From assembly GCA_027057345.1 (NCBI GenBank), contig JALUIX010000132.1, positions 1 through 7,006 of the forward strand: DNA of 7,006 nt, in the 5' to 3' direction. This DNA is from S144-45 sp015494035. GTDB taxonomy: Bacteria > Pseudomonadota > Gammaproteobacteria > Xanthomonadales > Marinicellaceae. The translations under genes and the position numbers were made by a program. The notes beneath the pieces are model-generated. The model was given only the letters and a program-made list of their open reading frames with translations. It did not search any database and had not been told where the DNA came from. Below are positions 1 through 5,946 of this stretch, piece after piece. Every line of letters begins with the position of its first letter. The stretch's first letter is position 1.

Positions 1-29
1 ATCTAGTGTGAAATTGTTCAGATCAAGGC

Positions 30-69
30 GCAAACCGCACTTAATAGCAACGCTATTGCGAAGGTTTGC
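30..69. repeat. Palindromic REP-like hairpin in the intergenic region
   Basis: The outer arms GCAAACC (30-36) and GGTTTGC (63-69) pair perfectly. Inside them CGC (36-38) faces GCG (58-60), and AATAGC (43-48) faces GCTATT (52-57) around an AAC loop, with a four-base bulge (39-42). This makes a long, stable, nearly symmetrical hairpin. Such structured intergenic palindromes are typical of dispersed REP/MITE-like repeats in gammaproteobacteria, but only one copy is visible here, so repeat status is inferred. The rest of bases 1-274 holds no gene I can support. A T-run at 140-146 follows a CCTAGG palindrome, but I see no convincing terminator stem. Confidence 0.5.
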
Positions 70-274
70 AACATCCGAAATGGACGATTTTACGCCGCAA
101 GATGCCGTGTCACGATTCGATCAGAGGTTCCCTAGGCCCTTTTTTTCTGCTGCTGTCCTCGTGTTTATATCCCTGCTGATGCTTCTAGCTCGGAACTCTG
201 CGACTGGTTTAACATTTTTCCAAGGGCGGCAGAGTTAGACTGGTTCAAAAGCAGCTTTTCCTGAGGGGGAATTT

Positions 275-1585
275 ATGAGTGCTTGTTTTTCTTCACGTCT
301 GGTTTCTTTCATTCCAACAGCCCGTTTTGTGGCCTGTGGGCTGCTGTTGTTTCTTCTTGCACCGGCCTGTCAGGCGCAATTGCCGTCGGACCTTTTTCTG
401 CAGCCGGTGGCTTCCGGTTTGAGCAGTCCCGTGGCCGCCTGCCATGCTGGAGACGGCAGCGGACGGTTGTTTATTGTCCAGCAGGAAGGGCAAATTTACA
501 TCAAACAGGGCACTGGCATTCTGCCCACGCCATTTCTGGACATTTCCGGCATTGTCAATTGTTGTGGTGAACGGGGTTTGCTGGGGCTGGCCTTCCACCC
601 GAATTTCGCCAGCAATGGCTATTTTTTCGTCAATTACACCAACGCCCAGGGCGACACGGTGGTGGCGCGGTATCAGGTTTCGGCGACCGACCCGAACCTG
701 GCCGATGCCAGCTCTGCTGTGGTGATTTTCTCTGTTGACCAGGATTTCAGTAACCACAATGGCGGCAACATTCTGTTTGGACCAGACGGCTACCTGTACA
801 TTGGCATGGGTGATGGCGGCAGTGGTGGCGACCCCTGCAATCGCGCGCAGACCCTCGATCCGGCCAATCTGGACAACAGCGGCAGTTGTTCGCCTGATAG
901 CAATTTTATTGGTGACCCGGATTCACGCGCCTTGCTGGGAAAAATGCTGCGCATCGACGTGGACAACCCGGGTGTAAACACCGATGGCGTGTGTGCCGAA
1001 GGCGTCAATTATGGCATTCCTGCCGACAACCCGTTTGAGTCCACAGGCGATACCCGCTGCAGTGAAATTTGGGCCTGGGGGCTGCGCAATCCCTGGCGCT
1101 GGAGTTTTGATCGCCTCAACGGGGACTTGTGGATTGGTGATGTGGGGCAGGGTGCGGTGGAAGAAATCGATCGCCAGCCGGCGGCCAGTACGGGTGGCGA
1201 GCACTATGGCTGGAGCTGCATGGAAGGCGACCAGACGTATAATGCCGGGCGCTGTCTGCCCGGTGTGACGCTGACGCCACCGGTCTTAACAGAAACACAC
1301 ACCGGCGGCAATTGCGCCATCACCGGCGGCTACCGCTACCGTGGCCCGGTCACCGCCATCAATGGGCTGTATTTTTATGGCGATTACTGTTCCGGCAAAA
1401 TCTGGTATGCCAGTGAATCCGGTGGCAACTGGATCCGTCAGGAGTGGAACCACGGCGAAGCCAGCCTACAGTTCAACCTGGGTTCGTTTGGAGAAGATGA
1501 AACCGGCGAGGTGTATGCGGTTTCACTGGCCGGTACCTTGTTTCGCATCACCACCGACAGCATTTTTGCCCACGGCTTTGAGTGA
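275..1585 (+). CDS. Secreted PQQ-dependent sugar dehydrogenase family protein (glucose/sorbosone dehydrogenase-like beta-propeller)
   Basis: This 436-residue protein belongs to the glucose/sorbosone dehydrogenase (GSDH) family: six-bladed beta-propellers that, where characterised, oxidise sugars or aldoses with bound PQQ in the periplasm. An N-terminal signal peptide is visible, with a hydrophobic stretch at residues 18-31 and probable signal peptidase I cleavage after Ala34 (CQA/QLP). Family landmarks follow in order: GLLGLAFHPNF (101-111), HNGGNILFGPDGYLYIG (161-177) with the family's conserved His161, GMGDGG (177-182), LLGKMLRIDVD (220-230), EIWAWGLRNPWRWSFD (264-279) and GDVGQ (288-292). 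There are many cysteines (96/97, 188, 205, 240, 262, 315, 327, 347, 372), which suits a disulfide-bonded exported protein. The ATG at 275 follows a strong GAGGGGGA ribosome site (263-270). The C-terminus ends DSIFAHGFE, a short tail beyond the propeller. The substrate cannot be read from sequence. Nothing links it functionally to the neighbouring phenylacetate genes. Confidence 0.9.
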   Translation: MSACFSSRLVSFIPTARFVACGLLLFLLAPACQAQLPSDLFLQPVASGLSSPVAACHAGDGSGRLFIVQQEGQIYIKQGTGILPTPFLDISGIVNCCGERGLLGLAFHPNFASNGYFFVNYTNAQGDTVVARYQVSATDPNLADASSAVVIFSVDQDFSNHNGGNILFGPDGYLYIGMGDGGSGGDPCNRAQTLDPANLDNSGSCSPDSNFIGDPDSRALLGKMLRIDVDNPGVNTDGVCAEGVNYGIPADNPFESTGDTRCSEIWAWGLRNPWRWSFDRLNGDLWIGDVGQGAVEEIDRQPAASTGGEHYGWSCMEGDQTYNAGRCLPGVTLTPPVLTETHTGGNCAITGGYRYRGPVTAINGLYFYGDYCSGKIWYASESGGNWIRQEWNHGEASLQFNLGSFGEDETGEVYAVSLAGTLFRITTDSIFAHGFE

Positions 1586-1602
1586 TTCAATCTAGCTGGC
1601 GC

Positions 1603-2199
1603 TTATTTCAAGGGTTTGAAGCCGGGCACCTTTAATTGGTGGGCATCATCCCGTTCTTCCAGGCACGCCAGCGGTGCCGTTTCACGCAGGCTATGCAGGC
1701 AGCGTCCGGTCAAATCCTGATACACCGCCGTGCCACGGGTTTTCCAGTCGACCTCCTTGTCGCTCACAGGCCGCTTGCAGGTTGCCGGAATGCCGGCCAC
1801 CACTTGCCGGGGCGGGCAGGTAAAACCCGGTTTGACGTAGCTTAATGCCGCCACCATGCATTCTTCCCCAATGCGGGCGTTGTCCATGATAACGCTCTGG
1901 ATGCCCACCATGGCATTGCGGCCGATGGTGCAGCCGTGCAACACTGCCCCGTGACTGATGTGGCCGTTTTCACACACGCGGGTTTCGCCACCGGGGAAGC
2001 AATGTGCGATGCAGCCATCCTGAAAATTGACGCCATCTTCAAGCACAATCCGGCCAAAATCACCGCGCAAACTGGCGTGCGGGCCGATGTAGCAGTTTTT
2101 GCCAATCATCACATCACCAATCACGCTGGCAGTCTGGTGCACAAAACTGCTGGGGTCGATCACCGGCACCACGCCGTCAATTTCAAAAACGGGGGGCAT
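1603..2199 (-). CDS. paaY: PaaY: hexapeptide-repeat thioesterase of phenylacetate degradation (gamma-carbonic anhydrase fold)
   Basis: PaaY is a trimeric left-handed beta-helix protein related to gamma-carbonic anhydrases. In characterised bacteria it hydrolyses the dead-end 2-hydroxycyclohepta-1,4,6-triene-1-formyl-CoA formed in the PAA pathway and so rescues CoA. The 198-residue product from the ATG at 2199 closely fits the usual length (about 196). It shows the hallmark SLRGDFGRIVLEDGVNFQDG (residues 43-62), AHCFPGGET (65-73) and NGHISHGAVLHGCTIGRNA (78-96). The expected metal-ligand histidines are His66, His83 and His88. Hexapeptide-type repeats run through about residues 20-130, and a helical tail includes DWKTRGTAVYQDL. 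The frame extends upstream to 2238, but I prefer 2199: PaaY proteins begin MP-x(3-4)-IDG, and the likely promoter -10 (2227-2232) lies inside the longer version. The gene is divergent from paaG and convergent with the dehydrogenase gene, with 17 bases between their stops. Confidence 0.88.
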   Translation of the reverse strand: MPPVFEIDGVVPVIDPSSFVHQTASVIGDVMIGKNCYIGPHASLRGDFGRIVLEDGVNFQDGCIAHCFPGGETRVCENGHISHGAVLHGCTIGRNAMVGIQSVIMDNARIGEECMVAALSYVKPGFTCPPRQVVAGIPATCKRPVSDKEVDWKTRGTAVYQDLTGRCLHSLRETAPLACLEERDDAHQLKVPGFKPLK

Positions 2200-2226
2200 A
2201 ATCATCCAGAATTTCCAAGTGGCTTG

Positions 2227-2254
2227 AGTATAATACAAGCCCTTCCATCCGCAA
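2227..2254 (-). promoter_or_regulatory. Putative sigma70 promoter for paaY
   Basis: Read on the minus strand, TTGCGG (2254-2249) is followed after 16 bases by TATACT (2232-2227). These are fair matches to the -35 and -10 consensus. Initiation would fall near 2220, leaving a leader of about 20 bases before the ATG at 2199. Assignment is by eye only. Confidence 0.45.
2229..2234 (+). promoter_or_regulatory. Putative -10 element for the paaG operon, overlapping the paaY -10
   Basis: A perfect TATAAT lies 30 bases before the paaG start and would give a leader of about 24 bases. No good -35 is seen 16-18 bases upstream, so activity would depend on an activator, another sigma factor or the shared melting region. 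It overlaps the minus-strand TATACT by four bases. Confidence 0.35.
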
Positions 2255-2264
2255 GAGTGGCAGC

Positions 2265-3050
2265 ATGTTTGAGACCATTGAACTGAACGAGTCCGGTGCG
2301 CGTGCCACCATTACCCTGAACCGCCCGGATCGCCTGAACGCCTTCAACAAGACCATGCACCGCGAGTTTCAGCAGGCGCTGGAAACAGTTGCCAACAATG
2401 ACAGCCTGCGCGTGCTGGTGATTACCGGTGCCGGACGCGGGTTTTGTGCCGGTCAGGACCTGGGCGAACGCCAGCCCCGCGAAGGCAGCAAGCCGGATTT
2501 GGGCGAAACGCTGGAAAACGGCTACAACAAGAGTCTGCGCCTGCTGCATACCCTCAAAATCCCCGTGGTGGCCGCCGTCAATGGCGTGGCTGCTGGTGCC
2601 GGTGCCGGCATTGCCCTCAATTGTGACCTGGTGCTGGCCAAAAAATCGGCCCGCTTCATTCAGGCCTTCAGCAACATCGGCCTGATTCCCGACAGTGGCA
2701 TGACCTGGCATTTGCCACGTTTGATAGGCAGCGCCCGGGCACGAGCCATTACCTTGCTGGGCACGCCTGTAGATGCTGAAACGGCTGAAAACTGGGGCAT
2801 GATTTACCGCAGTGTGGCCGATGAAAACTTTGCCGAGGACCTGGAAAGCCTGGTGGAAAACCTGGCTGCCCGGCCCACCATCGCGTTGGGGCTGATCAAG
2901 GACGCCATGCAGAAAAGCTGGGCCAATACCCTGGATCAACAACTGGACCTGGAGCGGGATTACCAGCGCATTGCCGGCCTTACGCGTGACTTTGCCGAAG
3001 GCGTGACGGCATTCAGCGAAAAAAGACCGCCGGTTTTCGAGGGCCGTTAA
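2265..3050 (+). CDS. paaG: PaaG: 1,2-epoxyphenylacetyl-CoA isomerase (crotonase superfamily)
   Basis: PaaG converts ring-1,2-epoxyphenylacetyl-CoA to oxepin-CoA and also isomerises the didehydroadipyl-CoA formed later in the cytosolic phenylacetate pathway. The 261-residue product has the normal family length (about 262). Crotonase signatures are present: TLNRPDRLNAFN (17-28), GAGRGFCAGQDL (55-66), which forms part of the oxyanion hole and is typical of PaaG, and AAVNGVAAGAGAGIAL (103-118). The segment AFSNIGLIPDSGMTW (134-148) carries the expected catalytic aspartate (Asp143 here). The C-terminal NTLDQQLDLERDYQRIAG (221-238) is nearly the E. coli PaaG sequence as I recall it, which separates this protein from generic enoyl-CoA hydratases. 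The start ATG has a modest AGAGTGG ribosome site at 2254-2260. The gene heads the plus-strand operon and its TAA stop directly abuts the paaH ATG. Confidence 0.9.
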   Translation: MFETIELNESGARATITLNRPDRLNAFNKTMHREFQQALETVANNDSLRVLVITGAGRGFCAGQDLGERQPREGSKPDLGETLENGYNKSLRLLHTLKIPVVAAVNGVAAGAGAGIALNCDLVLAKKSARFIQAFSNIGLIPDSGMTWHLPRLIGSARARAITLLGTPVDAETAENWGMIYRSVADENFAEDLESLVENLAARPTIALGLIKDAMQKSWANTLDQQLDLERDYQRIAGLTRDFAEGVTAFSEKRPPVFEGR

Positions 3051-4637
3051 ATGACCACCGAAGCCACTGGAACCGCTGGGGCCACTGAAACTGCCGAGGC
3101 CATCAATCGCTTTCCGGCCATCGGGGTTATCGGTGCCGGGACCATGGGCATAGGCATTGCGGAGGTCGCAGCAAGCCACGGGCATCAGGTTTTACTGCAC
3201 GATGTCAATACCGAGGCCGCGCAGCAGGCACTGGAGCAAATGGCTCAGCGCTTGCAGAAACGGGTCGATAAAGTCCGGATTTCCGCCCGCCAGCGGCAGG
3301 AAATTCTCGAGCGGATCCGGTTTGTGGATGAGCTGGATGCGCTGGCCAAAGCCCGTTTGGTCATCGAGGCCATCGTGGAAAACCTCACCATCAAGCAGGG
3401 CCTGTTTCAGCAACTGGAAAAAATCTGCCCGGCGGAAACCATTTTTGCCAGCAACACCTCTTCCATTTCCATCACCGCCATTGCTGCGTCCCTGAATGAA
3501 CCCTCGCGCTTGATCGGCCTGCACTTTTTTAACCCCGCGCCGGTCATGAAACTGGTGGAAGTGATTGCCGGTTTGCAAAGTGACGCGGCGTTGCTGGCCG
3601 CCGCTGAACAACTCTGCCTGGCCTGGGGCAAGATTCCGGTGCGGGCACAATCCACCCCCGGTTTTATTGTGAATCGCGTCGCCCGACCGTTTTACGGCGA
3701 GCCTTTGAAAATGCTGCAGGAGCAATTGGCCAGCCCGGCGGTGATCGACACGGTTTTGCGCGAAAGCGCCGGTTTCCGCATGGGCCCGTTTCAACTGATG
3801 GACCTGATCGGCATAGACGTGAACTTTGCCGTCAGCCAGAGTGTTTTCAATGCCTTTTTCAACGATCCGCGTTACCGCCCATCGCTGATACAGCAGGAAA
3901 TGGTGGCCGCCGGGCTGTTGGGCCGCAAGACAGGTCGCGGCTTTTACGATTACGGCGCCGAAGGCAATGACCCTGCCCCGGTGCCTTACGCGCCGCCGTG
4001 CGACCAGAACGGCACCGTCACCATTCGCGGCCACATGGGGCTGGGCGAGCCCCTGCGCGGGATGATACGCGCCCGGCGCTGCATTTCCCTGATGGAATCC
4101 CGGGGTTCCGGCTACCTGCTGGCTGGTGGTTGCGCCGTGGTGCTGGCCAATGGCCAAACGGCCACGGCCCGGGCCCGGGAGCACGGCTACAAATGCCTGG
4201 TTCATGTGGACCTGGCGCTGGATTTTGCCGGTGCAAAGACCATCGCCCTGGCTTTTTCCGAACGCTGTGAGAAAGCCAATCGCGAAAGCGTTATCGGCCT
4301 GTTTCAAGCCCTGGGCAAAAAAGTGCTGGTGGTGCCGGATGAGCCGGGTTTGATTGCCATGCGCACCGTGGTGATGCTGATTAACGAAGCTGCCGAAGCG
4401 GTGTTCACCGGCGTGTGCGATGCCGAGGCCGTGGACCGCGCCATGCGCTACGGCGTCAACTACCCCGAAGGCCCGTTGGCCTGGGGGCGAAAAATCGGCT
4501 TTCAGCACGTATTGCAGACCCTGGAAGGCCTGCAACAGTGGTTTGGTGATGACCGTTACCGGCCTTCGGCCTGGTTGCGACACCAGGTGGAACGCGACAG
4601 CCGTCAGACCCTGACTGAACGCCATGGGCACGGATGA
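3051..4637 (+). CDS. paaH: PaaH (PaaC in Pseudomonas naming): 3-hydroxyadipyl-CoA dehydrogenase
   Basis: This NAD-dependent 3-hydroxyacyl-CoA dehydrogenase oxidises 3-hydroxyadipyl-CoA to 3-oxoadipyl-CoA, the substrate of PaaJ. The Rossmann NAD-binding start is AIGVIGAGTMGIGIAEVAAS (23-42). Catalytic-type residues are in place: Ser137 in NTSSISI, His158 and Asn161 in GLHFFNPAP, Glu170 in KLVEVI and Asn208 in PGFIVNRV. The first C-terminal 3HCDH domain spans about 203-302. A degenerate middle segment (about 320-430) and a second 3HCDH domain (about 432-512, with GVNYPEGPLAWG) complete the duplicated layout of PaaH and separate it from short single-copy enzymes. At 528 residues it is longer than E. 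coli PaaH (about 475), partly because of a Thr/Ala/Glu-rich 20-residue N-terminal extension encoded by an 18-base tandem duplication. GAGGG (3039-3043) inside the paaG end serves as ribosome site. Zero spacing to paaG implies translational coupling. Confidence 0.9.
   Translation: MTTEATGTAGATETAEAINRFPAIGVIGAGTMGIGIAEVAASHGHQVLLHDVNTEAAQQALEQMAQRLQKRVDKVRISARQRQEILERIRFVDELDALAKARLVIEAIVENLTIKQGLFQQLEKICPAETIFASNTSSISITAIAASLNEPSRLIGLHFFNPAPVMKLVEVIAGLQSDAALLAAAEQLCLAWGKIPVRAQSTPGFIVNRVARPFYGEPLKMLQEQLASPAVIDTVLRESAGFRMGPFQLMDLIGIDVNFAVSQSVFNAFFNDPRYRPSLIQQEMVAAGLLGRKTGRGFYDYGAEGNDPAPVPYAPPCDQNGTVTIRGHMGLGEPLRGMIRARRCISLMESRGSGYLLAGGCAVVLANGQTATARAREHGYKCLVHVDLALDFAGAKTIALAFSERCEKANRESVIGLFQALGKKVLVVPDEPGLIAMRTVVMLINEAAEAVFTGVCDAEAVDRAMRYGVNYPEGPLAWGRKIGFQHVLQTLEGLQQWFGDDRYRPSAWLRHQVERDSRQTLTERHGHG
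3063..3098 (+). repeat. Imperfect 18-base tandem duplication in the 5' end of paaH
   Basis: Two adjacent 18-base units (3063-3080 and 3081-3098) both begin GCCACTG and agree at 14 of 18 positions by my alignment. They encode ATGTAG followed by ATETAE, low-complexity sequence ahead of the NAD-binding fold. The duplication keeps frame and should not disturb the enzyme core. Confidence 0.5.
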
Positions 4638-4648
4638 CAGGCGTGTCA
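4635..4648. promoter_or_regulatory. Short palindrome TGACA-N4-TGTCA at the paaH stop
   Basis: TGACAGGCGTGTCA has perfect 5-base arms around GGCG and begins on the paaH TGA stop codon. It could be an operator half-site pair or a weak hairpin. It has no T-run and is too short for a terminator. The 82-base gap to paaJ contains no gene and no promoter I would defend. Confidence 0.2.
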
Positions 4649-4719
4649 TAAATTAACCCATTCAATAACACGACTCAGCAACGCGGCCCTGCCTGCGTCG
4701 CACATCAGGGGACAGACAC

Positions 4720-5891
4720 ATGAAAAACGCCTATATCTGTGATGGCATACGCACACCCATTGGCCGCTTTGGTGGCGCACTGGCAGCGGTCAGGCCGGAT
4801 GATATGCTGGCCCATGTTATTGCCACCCTAATGGCCAATCACTCGAGCGTGCCAACAGAAGCAGTGGAAGAGGTCATTGCCGGTTGCGCCAACCAGGCTG
4901 GCGAAGACAACCGCAACGTGGCGCGCATGGCCGCCTTGCTGGCCGGCTTGCCTGCCAGTGTGCCGGGCATCACTGTGAACCGCCTGTGCGCTTCCGGCCT
5001 GGATGCAGTGGCCAGCGGTGCCCGCCAGATAGCCACGGGAGAAGCCGACCTGGTGGTGGCCGGTGGGGTGGAGTCCATGACGCGCGCGCCGTTGGTCATG
5101 CCCAAGGCAGAAAGCGCTTGGTCGCGTAACGCGGAAATTTATGACACCACCATCGGTTGGCGTTTTATCAATCCCAAACTGGCGGCCGAACACGGCACCG
5201 ATTCNNNNNNNNNNATCAGGACGCCTTTGCCCTGCACTCCCAGCAGAAAGCCGCCGTGGCCCAGGAAAACGGCGTGTTTGCCGAAGAAATTGTGCCGGTG
5301 TTCATCCCCCGCCGCAAGGGTGGTGACGTGATTGTGGAAACAGACGAACACGCGCGACCGGACACCACACTGGAAAAACTGGCCAGCCTGCGCACGCCAT
5401 TCCGGCGCAATGGCACGGTCACCGCCGGCAATGCTTCGGGCGTCAACGATGGCGCGGCGGCCTTGTTACTGGCTTCAGACGCGGCCATAAAACAACACGG
5501 ACTGACACCATTGGCGCGTGTGGTGGCCACCGCAGCAGCCGGTGTGGAGCCGGCCTATATGGGCATAGGCCCGGTGCCTGCGGTGCGGAAACTGCTGCAG
5601 AAAACCGGTGTCTCACTGGATGACATCGACGTCATCGAACTGAATGAAGCCTTTGCCGCCCAATCACTGGCCGTGTTGCGCCAGCTGGGCTTGGCCGATG
5701 ACGACCCCCGCGTCAACCCCAATGGCGGCGCCATTGCCCTGGGGCATCCTTTGGGCATGAGTGGCGCACGTCTGGTCTTGACCGCGGTCAAACAACTGCA
5801 ACGGCAGAATGGTAAACTGGCACTGGTGACTTTGTGCGTGGGCGTGGGCCAGGGCGTGGCCATGTTGCTGGAAAACGTTTCCACAAAATAA
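4720..5891 (+). CDS. paaJ: PaaJ (PaaE in Pseudomonas naming): 3-oxoadipyl-CoA / 3-oxo-5,6-dehydrosuberyl-CoA thiolase, interrupted by an assembly gap
   Basis: PaaJ is a degradative thiolase that cleaves 3-oxo-5,6-dehydrosuberyl-CoA and later 3-oxoadipyl-CoA, giving acetyl-CoA and finally succinyl-CoA. The N-terminal part shows ICDGIRTPIGRFGGAL (6-21), GCANQAGEDNRNVARMA (55-71) and the nucleophile Cys90 in NRLCASGLDA. It continues with GGVESMTRAP and DTTIGWRFINP, the latter typical of oxoadipyl-CoA thiolases. After ten Ns (5205-5214) the match resumes two frames over at QDAFALHSQQ (from 5217). It runs through GNASGVNDGAAA, ELNEAFAAQ, the GHPLGMSGAR histidine (about 5746) and the TLCVGVGQG cysteine (about 5836) to the stop at 5889-5891. 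The frame change is a gap artefact: the family has about 17-18 residues between the flanks. Restored length would be about 404 residues, against about 401 in E. coli. The ribosome site is AGGGGA (4707-4712). Confidence 0.9.
5205..5214. other. Assembly gap (ten Ns) inside paaJ
   Basis: Ten consecutive undetermined bases stand for sequence of unknown length. Comparison with the PaaJ family implies about 53 missing bases rather than 10, because the left flank ends at the GTD-S motif and the right flank resumes at D-Q-D-A-F. Ten bases would also break the reading frame, whereas 53 restores it. Confidence 0.9.
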
Positions 5892-5946
5892 AAGTCGCTT
5901 TTGTGCCGCAAAACACACCAGTAAAACACAACACAGGGGACAGGAC
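5892..5946 (+). promoter_or_regulatory. paaJ-paaA spacer with ribosome site and weak inverted repeat
   Basis: This 55-base spacer holds a TTTTG-N5-CAAAA inverted repeat (5899-5913), too AT-rich and short to be a convincing terminator. It also holds the AGGGGACAGGAC ribosome-binding stretch just before the paaA ATG. No promoter is evident, so paaA is probably cotranscribed with paaJ. Confidence 0.35.

Noticed and set aside
8..238. 76-codon plus-strand frame starting at GTG
   Set aside because: It runs straight through the palindromic hairpin, has no visible ribosome site, no recognisable family, and arginine-rich then hydrophobic low-information sequence. Treated as non-coding intergenic DNA.
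209..241. TTAACA ... TAGACT as a promoter for the dehydrogenase gene
   Set aside because: The spacing is 21 bases, too long for a normal sigma70 promoter, and no better -35 is present.
2200..2238. Upstream 13-codon extension of paaY to the ATG at 2238
   Set aside because: The extra residues are absent from PaaY proteins as I recall them, and the likely -10 box lies within this stretch. The start at 2199 gives the family length.
2202..3185. 327-codon minus-strand frame opposite paaG
   Set aside because: It is an antisense shadow of paaG and the paaH start, with no motif. It would also overlap the paaY promoter and start region.
3192..4649. 485-codon minus-strand frame opposite paaH
   Set aside because: It lies wholly antisense to a well-matched PaaH. 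Its composition (rich in His, Gln, Gly and Arg) is typical of the complement of GC-rich coding DNA, and it shows no domain.
5157..5216. Treating the two halves of paaJ as separate genes or as a pseudogene
   Set aside because: The break coincides exactly with the N-run, and both flanks are intact, conserved thiolase sequence. The frame change follows from wrong gap length.
5899..5913. TTTTG-N5-CAAAA inverted repeat as a terminator after paaJ
   Set aside because: The stem is only five mostly A-T pairs with no following T-run, so it is unlikely to stop transcription.
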